DNA of 64,000 nt, taken from contig JAANDG010000715.1 of NCBI GenBank assembly GCA_036852015.1, forward strand, positions 1-64,000. Direction: 5' to 3'. Shown here in pieces: positions 22,001 through 30,050 of the stretch. Every line of letters starts with the position of its first letter. The first letter of the stretch is position 1. The position numbers and the translations under genes were made by a program. The DNA comes from Pelodera strongyloides. Taxonomy: Eukaryota; Nematoda; Chromadorea; Rhabditida; Rhabditidae. The notes below the pieces were generated by a model. The model was given only the letters and a program-made list of their open reading frames with translations. It was not told where the DNA came from and did no database searches.

Positions 22001-24928
22001 AAAAGTCTAAGAAAGGTACACCTAACAGCTACTGCTAACAACAAGGCTAGTATACTAACGCAAAAAATTAGGGGAATGTGAGAATAAATGTTAAATATGA
22101 GATAAAAAGCATCGAATACTTCAAAATTGATCCCTCCCGACTAGATGTAGAATATATAGAATCTTCGAGCTGACAATGAGCACGACTCCTTATGTTAACT
22201 GTTAACATAAGGGAGTCGTGCTCATTGTCAGCTCGAAGATTCTATATATTCTACATCTAGTCAGGGAGGGATCAATTTTGAAAATATTTCTAATAGTTTA
22301 AAGTATAATAAACACAAGTAAAGACAATAATCTAAAGAATATACAAACAAAACAGTTTCTATACATAGAATAGAATATTGTGGCCAGTACCCAGTACTAT
22401 ATACTTTACAAATGAACTTGCTTATTGCACAATAAATCTAACCGCTAAGACTTCCAAGCGAAAGTGATGCAGTAACCATTCTTGTTCCCAGAGGAAGTTC
22501 GTCATGACGTCCACCGAGGCTCTGATCATGCAGTAGAAATGCATCCGATTGCCCGAATGTATCGATCTGGAATAAAAAGCGAGATTGGTATGACAGAAAA
22601 ACAGCTAACTAAACAAGCTAATCGTTTGTGAGACTCATAAGAAAGCAAATCTTACTATAAAATGAGGAGTTTACTCTTTTTGTTTGTGTGAACGAAACGG
22701 AATTCTACGTTTCGGGCGTTTGTACTAGACCCTTTCCGCAACTCTTCAAAATAAGCATAATTGAATTTTATTACATAAACTTGGAAAAAACGTTCCAGAC
22801 GGAGACGTTTCGCTGTATGGTCATTTTAGTAGGACCTCCTGAATAGTCGCAGGCGGCGGCGATAGCCGTCTGGTAACAAATAACACTAATAACGGCGTGA
22901 GGACTAAAATAGGAAACTAACTCAAGTCTCAAGCCCATAAACCACTAAATAAATAAGAAACCATACGCACATGTGCAGTTATGTATATACAGAGTAAAAG
23001 AACGAAACACCTACACATGTGAGCACATCTGAATGAGAAGTAGTGGATGTGTGTTGAAGGTGAAGGTTTCAATAACATCCAGCATATAGCACATCACGGT
23101 GACTTATAAAGTGACTGCTGAGACCACGATTTACTAAAAACAGTATTATAGTGTGGCAGCCAGCTACATGATTCGTGCAGAAGAAAACCAAACTAGTATA
23201 CTGAAGAACACAAAATAACAATATCATAACACTTACACAAATGAGTAACTCCTACGATGTAGCCGGGTGGCAGGTACGGAGGTATGCTATGCGAGGATAA
23301 ACTTCCGATCCTGCTTGTATAGAAGCTTCACGGGCGTTGTCGAATGAAGATAGAGCCGTCCAAGTTCAAAAGCATAGAACATAACGGAGCTGAAATACTA
23401 TAGATTAGGTACATAAATGTGATACACGAATTCGAGGGCAATTGTAATTACAACCAAATAATTAACAACAAACCGTAAACAAATCCGAAGTTTTGATTTC
23501 ACAACTCATCTGGTTGGCAACCGCAACAATGGAATCTGAACATGAAATGCATAACATAAGTCAACCATATAATTCAGCTATACTCTTTTAAGTGGTTTAA
23601 AAATGTAACTTGAAGTAGAAGTAGACATACGCGAAAACTCACGGGAACTCGCAATCCGCACGCATATCATTCGGAATGAACTTCAAGAAAGTACTCAACA
23701 TCTAAACAAAAAATGTGTGGCTGAAGCATGGCGTTGAAACGTTAAGGCGGCGCGGCGCCACCGCGCCACAGAACCCATAACTACTACACAGCACTCGCGA
23801 GGATTCATTTTTGATGAGAGTAAGAGAATATGCAACGCAAAACTAACCACATAGTTCGTGATCCAGTTCACCAAGCATATAGTCCAGTGGCCCAGTTCAT
23901 AACGGAATTCCATGCAGCCAAAACAACAGGATAAGAGACGCGGAATGTCGACACATCGTACTGAAACAGATATCGGAAACATACCATATACGCGGCTGAA
24001 TTGACCAACAATAAGGAGCCACAAAAATACAATATCGAAACACTGATAGAAAAGCTGAACAGCTCGGTAAGGCCCGGAGGCAAGAAGAATCACGGGCAAT
24101 GGATGAATTACTTTATTCACACATACAATAAAACGATACAAAAAACAACAAATGTACACACAGAGTGATGTGAGAGAATTCAGCAAAAAGAAGAAGAAGC
24201 GTCGATTTTGGATAACACGCGCCGCAGCCCATCGCGATACGCGCAAGACGGACCAAAAATGGTCTAAACCGGGTCTAAACTGAATTAGTACCAGTTTCAG
24301 ACCGCAGGTACCCTCCCGGCGCCGCCGACCAGCAAAAAGAGTATATTTTCGGTACTGGACCGGTAAATTTCCGGTTTTTTTCCCTGATTTTAGGGCAGAC
24401 CGGTACTAAATTGGTTTTCGCGTTTTCTATGTACTAAATGTGTTACTATCTGAAGCGGCTTTTAGAATAGCATAGACTGTAAACGTGTTCCAGATTAGCG
24501 CGCCATCCAGTTAAAAATAGGAAAACTAATGGCATAAAAGAAATGACCCAGTTTGGGTAAAAAAGGCCCGATTTGAGCGCCAAGCTCAGGATATTATATT
24601 TTATATTGTTCACTTTTTATAGAATCCTATTCAAATTATTGGCCTCTTTTCGTAGATTTAAAACAGGATGAAACCCAAACTTGTTATTCAAGAACTCTTT
24701 TCCACGATAAAATTCGAATTTATTTTCATTTGCATACGCTGCATAAGACCGCTGGTCTACTCGATGTGTTTCAGAAACCGGCCGGTATTTCGCTTTAATT
24801 CTTCAGATTTTTTCAGGAGCACACGCCTCTATCAGGAAGTTCTCGATGAAGTGAGGACACAAAAAATATCCAATTTTGAAGAAGACGTCACAAAATATGT
24901 AGATTTATTCACAGAGAAAACGTCTTGA
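13014..24928 (+). CDS. cysl: Cysteine synthase / O-acetylserine sulfhydrylase-like PLP enzyme
   Basis: Exons, all phase-consistent: 13014-13193, 13763-13940, 14173-14256, 14692-14786, 15067-15105, 15506-15631, 15909-15983, 16294-16380, 16610-16682, 16878-17041, 17470-17540, 24817-24928 (427 aa). The fold-type II PLP enzyme signature is complete: Schiff-base lysine in NPTCSVKDR (Lys133), TSGNMG cofactor loop (161-166), QFVNPANP, phosphate loop [17 protein letters not shown] with the pyridine-binding Ser. Such enzymes use O-acetylserine or cysteine with sulfide or cyanide; nematode CYSL proteins also act in H2S/HIF signalling. Against the usual 320-340 aa, there is an N-terminal extension of about 95 aa. 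The usual Thr of TSGNTG is Met. The last exon ([12 protein letters not shown] to TEKTS) lies beyond a 7.3 kb transposon-filled intron but completes the expected GERYLST motif. Exon 1 is the least certain; AATAAA is at 24970. Confidence 0.92.
13358..13520. mobile_element. Palindromic MITE, ATGGGGTTTC family (cysl intron 1)
   Basis: Ends are ATGGGGTTTCCAAGTATGC and the inverse GCATACTTGGAAACCCCAT. The inner part keeps inverted phrases around TACCGTGTTTT / AAAATACGGTAAA. Flanked by TA/TTA. Confidence 0.8.
14355..14512. mobile_element. Palindromic MITE, ATGGGGTTTC family (cysl intron 3)
   Basis: Ends ATGGGGTTTCAAAGTATGC and GGGATACTTTGAAACCCCAT; same family as 13358-13520 and 30171-30307. Flanked by TTA on both sides. 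Confidence 0.8.
15170..15460. repeat. Repeat-like intronic stretch with TGGTCACC inverted phrases
   Basis: Contains several inverted and direct copies of CACCAAATGG / TTGGTGACTGG / TGGTCACCAAG in intron 5 of the cysteine synthase gene. Related phrases occur near 7310-7400 and 25040. Boundaries are not clear. Confidence 0.4.
17286..17433. mobile_element. TTAA-flanked palindromic MITE, AGCAGTATTGTA family
   Basis: Ends are AGCAGTATTGTAACCAC and GTAGGTACAACACTGCT followed by TTAA, in cysteine synthase intron 10. The inner palindrome contains TATGTATCCTATGCAAATTT and its inverse. Homologous to 47055-47212. Confidence 0.8.
17728..17822. mobile_element. Left half of a split family 1 MITE
   Basis: AGCGAAATACCGG... 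to GCTCGATTTTTTAT matches the left half of family 1, then similarity stops. The missing right half is at about 24716-24794. An intact MITE in the last cysteine synthase intron was therefore opened by about 6.9 kb of later insertions. Confidence 0.75.
18505..18622 (+). repeat. Short tandem repeat, AGTAACTAAAACGTCTAAT
   Basis: About six slightly variant copies of a roughly 19-bp unit (AGTAACTAAAACGTCTAAT) run in tandem. Confidence 0.8.
19435..19561. repeat. Near-perfect 127-bp palindrome
   Basis: TGGAAAATTTGCATATGATA and the rest of the left arm are mirrored by the right arm ending TATCATATGCAAATTTTCCA, with mismatches only around the centre (GCCGTCGACGATCG). A TTAA plus AGCGAAATGC end lies just upstream. 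The inner phrases resemble the AGCAGTATTGTA MITE family. Confidence 0.85.
19612..19705 (+). repeat. GC-rich minisatellite, about 23-bp unit
   Basis: Four tandem copies of a unit built from GGCTGGCCGGTGCCCCCCT followed by CGCG. Related CGCGGCTGGCTACGC / GCGCGGTTGGCTGGGG phrases recur at 19890-20080 in both orientations. Confidence 0.8.
19750..19836 (-). repeat. tRNA-like sequence (class II, decayed)
   Basis: On the minus strand it shows A-box-like TGGCCGAGTGGTCTAAGGCG and B-box GGTTCGATTCC with a long variable region, as in Leu/Ser tRNAs. The acceptor ends do not pair well. It looks like a tRNA-derived repeat head or pseudogene rather than a working gene. Confidence 0.45.
20560..20633 (+). 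repeat. tRNA-like sequence in left hairpin arm
   Basis: TAGCATAATGGATAGCGC resembles a tRNA A box and D loop, and GTTCGATTCC fits a B box, 60-75 nt overall. The anticodon stem does not pair convincingly, so no isotype is given. A copy lies inverted in the right arm. Confidence 0.45.
21303..21386 (-). repeat. tRNA-like sequence in right hairpin arm
   Basis: Inverted copy of the 20560-20633 tRNA-like block with a few substitutions; B-box complement GGAATCGAAC is at 21317. Confidence 0.45.
22121..22281. repeat. 161-bp near-perfect palindrome without loop
   Basis: TCAAAATTGATCCCTCCC at the left is mirrored by GGGAGGGATCAATTTTGA at the right, meeting at GTTAACTGTTAAC. Very few mismatches over about 80-bp arms. 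Confidence 0.9.
22438..23960 (-). pseudogene. Captured, probably decayed multi-exon gene fragment
   Basis: Minus-strand pieces bounded by good splice signals: 23960-23872 (acceptor GTTTCAG, donor [23 protein letters not shown]...), 23701-23643 (TTTGTTTAG then [19 protein letters not shown], donor GTGAGT), 23389-23237 (acceptor TATTTCAG, donor GTAAGTG) and 22566-22438 (acceptor [27 protein letters not shown] to LGSLSG and TAG). The 23389-23237 piece has no single open frame: protein-like text ([19 protein letters not shown], then [16 protein letters not shown]) jumps frame, implying indels. I do not recognise the family. All of it lies inside the TIR transposon, so gene capture is the simplest reading. 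Confidence 0.4.
24716..24794. mobile_element. Right half of the split family 1 MITE
   Basis: CATTTGCATACGCTGCATAA through AAACCGGCCGGTATTTCGCT, then TTAA. Complements the left half at 17728-17822. It lies 22 nt upstream of the last cysteine synthase exon. Confidence 0.75.
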
Positions 24929-24969
24929 AGTAAATTTTTATATATTTTAATTGTTATTGTTTGAAGTAC

Positions 24970-24975
24970 AATAAA
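24970..24975 (+). terminator. Polyadenylation signal, cysteine synthase
   Basis: AATAAA 42 nt after the TGA stop. Confidence 0.6.
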
Positions 24976-26029
24976 ACACTCTAAATCGAAAAGCACCGAC
25001 AACCAACGTAGTAAAAACGGAGGCGAAGCTGGCCATCATACGGTCACCAAATGTTTTTTTGGTGAAGACCAACTCATACGGTTTTTCTGTGGTCTGATGT
25101 CAGGTCATTTATTCCGTCTACCTGTGAATGCGTGTTACAGGGTCAGGCCCATGAAAGGGCTTCTTTGATTGTTACACATAAATATTAGTAGACGATTTAT
25201 GCCAACTGTTGACACACATAAAACAGTCTTCTTTTAATTGCAAGCATAAACAATTGTCTTGCCCAAAATGCAAAGTTCGAGTGTGTACACTCGGTGTGTA
25301 CTTTAGTTTTTAATCATTGGTGTGTTTATTTATTTGAAACAACTCATTGTAAGGTATGCAGACGTTTGTGAAGATATCCTTGGGTGGTAAGATGTGCAAC
25401 TTCAATATGAGCTCAATATGTATAGTACGGTCGTCTCTGCACCTACCGTATTCCAAAGGGCACACGACAGTGACCGTGCTATGCTAGCTGTTCTGTACCA
25501 CCACTTCAACGCCTATTGGGAAGATCCCATTCTCTTACACAGGAAAGTGAAAACCCCGATTTCGCCCCGATCATTTGTCTAAGAACCCCGATTTCGCCCC
25601 GATCACGGCCCGATTTTTTGAGGGACTTGATCGGGGCGAAATCGGGGTTTTTAGTTTCCCATGGAGTGTATTACTGTATCCCATTATACAGTACTTCAAT
25701 CCTGCGAATACAATCAAATGAAGGACAACATATGGCTCCAAACGACGTAGTTGTTCCCGGCGTACAATTATATAATCAGAGCCCCGCCCCTTCGCATGCA
25801 ATTCGCATAATTCGGACATCATCTCATTATTATTTGATTTCGAATGGTACAATGTTTTTATTTTGCTGTAATCCGCTTTTGTTCAGTTTTTCTGCTCTTG
25901 GTGATTTATCGCATATTGTCCGAACAGACTTAGATCTTCGTTCTGCGGTTACCTTGTGTTGATTCGCCGTATTTTTTGTGTTTTTGCAAAACTGGTTTCG
26001 GACTCTTCATTTCTTATGATTCTTGTGCA
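24976..26029. other. Intergenic, cysteine synthase to CCDC124
   Basis: No exon recognised. Contains the short inverted repeat at 25545-25662. Confidence 0.4.
25545..25662. repeat. Inverted repeat of CCCCGATTTCGCCCCGATCA
   Basis: Two direct copies of CCCCGATTTCGCCCCGATCA (25554 and 25585) face one inverted copy (GATCGGGGCGAAATCGGGG, 25629), enclosed by GGAAAGTGAAAA / TTTTTAGTTTCCC. Likely a small foldback element. Confidence 0.7.
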
Positions 26030-26035
26030 TTTGTA
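26030..26035 (+). promoter_or_regulatory. Likely trans-splice acceptor for CCDC124
   Basis: TTGTAG lies 8 nt before ATG 26044 with no upstream coding exon, as expected for spliced-leader addition. Confidence 0.4.
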
Positions 26036-26043
26036 GATCCATT

Positions 26044-26816
26044 ATGCCGAAGAAGTTTGCTGGAGAAAACACGAAGGCGGTCGCAGCAAGGGACAGAAAG
26101 CTGGACGCTAAAAAGTGAGTCTGTTTGCCTGTTTTGCATAATGTGTAGCTAACCTTTTGCTTTTGGCATTGGCGATCCCTGATTGCATTAGGGCGCATTC
26201 GAGATAGGCAAAATGCCGAATTTTTGCGAAATAATCAGTGCGAGTTCACTGTTAGCCAGTGTTAGCGCGCTGCGAAATATCCCGCTCATATGAGAGACGC
26301 GGAGTCTTGAAAATATTTTTTTTCCTGGGCCCTCTTATTTGTCAACAATCTCTCGCCCTATCAACTCGAACAGAATATTTCGCGAAATTTCGGCATTTTG
26401 CCCAACTCGAGCCCTTAATGTTTTCCTCCGAAAAATATAATTTTTTTTAGGGCAGAACAGGACAAGAAGCAAAAGGCTGCTGAGGACGCGTACTGGGCAG
26501 ATGACGATAAGCAGATTGCCCGGAAACAGCAAAGAAAGGTATCTTGTAATGCGACTAACAAAAGTAATGTAATGCGACGTATTTCAAAAGGAATCCTAAT
26601 TCGTATCGGATCAGAGCTTTATTTAAAAAGGACGAAATCTGTGCAATATAAACGTAGTCTTTATGATACACCGCAGAAAGAGAAGCTTGCAAATTAACTT
26701 CCTATCTTCTTACAAAAATAGTTGCATACTCGATACTCCTCTGTTCGTGATGGGTGACGTGTCCGACAATTTCTATAGGAGATTCGGAATAATAATAATT
26801 TGTTAATAGTTTATGT

Positions 26817-26873
<57 letters not shown>

Positions 26874-29347
26874 TTTACTTTAGGAGGAGGAAGAGCGAAA
26901 ACGATTAGAAACGTTGAAACGGAAGGAAGAAAACAAAAAACTGTACGAGGAAGAATTACAGGGTATCTCGAAGGCTGGATCGGTCCAGAAGCCTGCAGCT
27001 AAGGTATTTGCATTGTAGCTCTGTTATGGGAGTATAATTCCTGGCGCTCTTATTTTCGATCCGTTCCCTGGGTTGCCAAATTTGTTCCTACTATCTACTA
27101 TTATTATCGTGCTCGTGCTGCATTATCCTTTACAGGAGGGCATAGCAGTTTTCTTATAAAACTGTTAACAGGGATCATTTGGTAATTGTCGTACAAATTT
27201 GTTTTCATTTCTTGTTTATTTGATAGGTTACTCGCGCTCAATTGGCTGCCCGCGCGGAGGCAATGATGAAGGCCGCAGCTGATTTGGAGAGACAACGACA
27301 AATGGAAACGGATCGAGTCAAAGTAGGTTTTTATTTTATTTTCGAGTCATTGAATCTCGTATTGTGTTCCCGCGCCCGGAACGTGCCCGGCGGCACGGTA
27401 ACGGTCTCGTCCCGATGACCGTGTCAGGGCCGGTCAGGGCGTAAAACTCTTCGAATAATTCTCAAAACCACCATCCAAATATATGTAGTGTTTCCCAAAA
27501 TTGTATCTATTTGTGATACGATACGTTTCAAATTTTCACCATACCTAGTATTCTAATCGCGACGATGGTATGGTTACGAGCTAAAGACCACCATCCAAAG
27601 CTATGTAATATGCTAATTCGGATGGTGTTTTCGTCGGTCAGTTCGTCAACGAGTTTATGCCATGGACCCTGACCTAATGTCGAATGCTAGTGTTATAGAA
27701 CAATGACGGAACAACTCGTTTAGACTGTTGAATCCTTCTATGTATATCATATCTTATTATATAAAGGAGAAGGGTTTACTTGGTCTTTTGTTTGTATGCA
27801 CGCAACGAAATCCTTTCATAAAGAAAATTTTCTATTCGCAATCGAATGGGAACATACAAAATCTTTGCCGCTGGCGGTATTCGAACCCACAGCAGCACCC
27901 AATCTCTCGCTTCACAGTCCAACGCTCTACCTGCTGAGCTATGCTAGCTTATGACGAGGATAATCCTCTGCCCTACATACAGCACCTTCAATGGCAAATT
28001 TGCATGATAGCATTAGTCGAGTGGTGATCCAAACTGATTATTATACGTTTCCACAGTCAGAGACGTGTGATTGTGTGGGAGGAGAAAGAGACGAGAGTTA
28101 ACTTTTTAAATCGTAGAATCCTTTTTTTTAAATAGGGAAACAATCGGCCGAAGGCCGATTCCTCCAGTCGGAGAAGAGCCCGTAGGGCTCTTCGAACGGC
28201 TGGTGTTATATACTGCAATACTGCAGGCAGCAGGCTCTTCTTATTCTGTTATCTTTTACGCTCTAAGAGCGTGACAGTGTTCCAAGCTTGCGAGTGGTGT
28301 GGTGTTGACGACGAGTTCTTGATTACAATATGACAAATTTCTCGACGTCGTCAGGCTTTTGCTTGCAGTTGCAGGGATCGCCCTTATTTCTTAGTTCTTA
28401 CAATCTTGGAATACAAACTACAAATTATCCTTTTCCTTTAGGAAGTTGACCACTTGGACGATACGATCAATAATCGGGAAACGGAAGTGGCTTCAGCAAG
28501 AAATGTTGAGGAGGCGATAGAAGCCCTGGGTGTGGATGATGTTGCGGAGTCACCCGACAAGCACCCCGAGAAGAGAATGAGGGTGAGTCTTTTGGAAATT
28601 AAAGATTATATTTATTTAAAGCGAAATACCGGCCGGTTTCATGGCATAAAACACCCCGCCAAATGTGGACGATCACCTCCCTATCTCTAATGCATTGTAT
28701 GCAAATTAGTCTAAATCACCTCCCTATCTCTAATGCATTGTATGCAAATTAGTCTAAATCACCTGCCGATTTCTAATGCATTACATGCAAATTAGTCTAA
28801 ATCGCCTCCCCAAAATTTTGAAATGCGGACTTAATTTATTCCCTGGCCGGTTTTTGAAACGCAACTTGCATTCCTATGCATTTATGCAACCTGGGGTCTA
28901 GTTTTTATTCTAATTTTTGCTCATTTGCATAGCGTTTCAAAAACCGACCGGTATTTCGCTTTAAATCACGAGGTAAAAATACGGGCCAGCGCCTGATTTA
29001 CTATTCACATCGAGGAATAAAGGAACAAAGGCTTGTTGTCTGAATTGAATCTTGCAAGAAATGCTAGTCTTCACGACTAAATGTTAGGTCCTATTTGTGT
29101 TAACTCGAGTGCATCATCACAAAAAAATCCATTCATAAACTGGGACCTGCCACCTACCTTATAGGAACTTTCATAACATTATCATAAACTGATATTCCCT
29201 TTTCAGGCGGCGTACTTGGCATTCGAAGAAACGCGATTGCCCCAATTGAAGGCCGAGAACCCCGGATTTCGGTTGTCGCAGCTCAAACAAGCTCTTAGAA
29301 AGGAGTGGGCGAAACACCCACAAAATCCTCTTAATCAAAAAGTTTGA
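26044..29347 (+). CDS. CCDC124: CCDC124 (Lso2-type ribosome-associated protein)
   Basis: Exons 26044-26114, 26451-26538, 26884-27003, 27227-27322, 28442-28582, 29207-29347; 218 aa, close to the 223 aa of human CCDC124. The protein starts MPKKFAGENTKAVAARDRK and is highly charged and helical through the middle (EEEERKRLETLKRKEENKKL). It ends with the family hallmark: AYLAFEETRLPQLKAENPGF, then RLSQLKQALRKEWAKHPQNP and LNQKV. CCDC124/Lso2 proteins bind the ribosomal GTPase centre and mRNA channel of idle 80S ribosomes and help them restart. Intron 2 is largely an (AT)n tract; intron 4 carries SINE-like sequence and a tRNA-like block; intron 5 a MITE with an internal minisatellite. First of four co-oriented genes. 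Confidence 0.95.
26818..26869. repeat. (AT)n microsatellite
   Basis: About 26 AT dinucleotides just before exon 3 of CCDC124. Confidence 0.95.
27858..27950 (-). repeat. tRNA-like sequence in CCDC124 intron 4
   Basis: Minus strand carries TAGCTCAGCAGGTAGAGCG (A box and D loop) and GGTTCGAATACC (B box). The spacing is stretched and the anticodon and T stems are imperfect, so it is more likely a SINE head than a functional tRNA. Confidence 0.5.
28253..28397 (-). mobile_element. SINE body fragment, related to 55617-55875
   Basis: Shares ordered blocks with the copy at 55617-55875: TTACGCT..AAGAGCGTG, GACGAGTTC, TGACAAATT, CTCGACGTC and CAGGGATCGCCC. In the other copy these lie downstream of a minus-strand tRNA-like head, giving the strand here. 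Confidence 0.6.
28620..28960. mobile_element. Family 1 MITE enlarged by an internal minisatellite
   Basis: TTAA then AGCGAAATACCGGCCGGT at the left; AAACCGACCGGTATTTCGCT then TTAA at the right. Inside, about four tandem 43-bp units (AATCACCTCCCTATCTCTAA ... GCAAATTAGTCT) at about 28668-28803 roughly double its length. Confidence 0.85.
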
Positions 29348-30020
29348 GGTTCCACAAAACAGTTTGTAGTTTGTATTGTACATTAGTGTAATTGTATCTT
29401 GTATCGGCAGTGTTTATAGTTATTGAAATATTGGTTTATGTAAAGGTTGTTTCTGTAATGAGTAGAGATATTGTGTAATTCAATACTGCCCAGGTATGTT
29501 CGGAATATATTTGAATTTTCGTGAAATACTCGGTATATTAACCAGTCTAAGCCTCCTATGGAGGATGGTGAAATTTTCGGGTATTATGTTTATTGGCTGG
29601 CTTTTGTTCTATTCTGATTCTTTGGATTTTGGCTATTGGTTATGCGTTTGTGAGTTGGTAATTGTTTTTCTAATCTGTCGATTTGACCTGTTTGTATTTA
29701 GAGCACAGTACAGTCCAGTTTTCATTATATAATGGCCCCTGTGACTCTGTGCACTGGTTGTATGATTAAGTGTTTCAATTTAGTAAAGTTATTGATTGAA
29801 TTTTGGTGTCGTTGTGGGATTTGAGCATTTGGTTTTGTACCCTTTTCATACTTTGCCTTTTTCGATGTTCAACGATTCAACCCTACTGTTGGGCTTGTTC
29901 GATTTTCTGCTATAGGTTTATGATTAGCATTACTAGTAGTATGTTTCATTCTGTCTATTTATTCTTCGCTCTTTGAACTAATACGATGATCTCTGTGTTC
30001 ATGTTAATATTAGTAATTTT
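29348..30020. other. Intergenic, CCDC124 to DNAJC30-like gene
   Basis: T-rich on the + strand, with no exon or poly(A) hexamer recognised. Confidence 0.4.
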
Positions 30021-30030
30021 TCATTTTCAG
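30021..30030 (+). promoter_or_regulatory. Likely trans-splice acceptor for the DNAJC30-like gene
   Basis: TCATTTTCAG, a consensus nematode acceptor, 20 nt before ATG 30051 with no upstream in-frame exon. Confidence 0.55.
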
Positions 30031-30050
30031 AACTGTAGTCTAGTACACTG

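Larger units (their letters stand above)
21551..24433. mobile_element. 2.9 kb TIR transposon carrying spliced-gene fragments
   Basis: Left end TACACAGAAGGTCGCGAG then ACCAATTTAGTACCGGT; the right end is its inverse (ACCGGTACTAAATTGGT ... CTATGTA). The terminal TIR is about 36 bp with extra ACCGGT-rich sub-repeats inside both ends. TA at each tip would suit a Tc1/mariner-type target, but that is inference. Its interior holds exon-like pieces on the minus strand and a 161-bp palindrome; no transposase is recognised. Confidence 0.65.
20170..24714. mobile_element. 4.5 kb TIR element with about 175-bp terminal repeats (nested)
   Basis: Left arm from about 20170 (ATTTTATCGTGGAAAAGAG) and right arm to 24714 are near-identical inverted repeats of about 175 bp, running to the ACCCAAACTGGG phrase. 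It sits within the split MITE in the last intron of the cysteine synthase gene. No transposase is visible. Inside are a 1.16 kb hairpin (20391-21547) and a second TIR element (21551-24433). A target duplication could not be identified. Confidence 0.7.

Noticed and set aside
23695..24246. 183-codon minus-strand membrane-like open frame
   Set aside because: It runs through intron-like sequence; better explained as a few captured exons with introns than as one protein.
19750..28000. Functional tRNA genes at 19750, 20560, 21303, 27858 (and 55806)
   Set aside because: A and B boxes are recognisable, but acceptor and anticodon stems do not pair properly; treated as tRNA-derived repeats.
28668..28803. 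CRISPR-like spaced repeats
   Set aside because: Direct 43-bp tandem units with no unique spacers, in a eukaryotic MITE.
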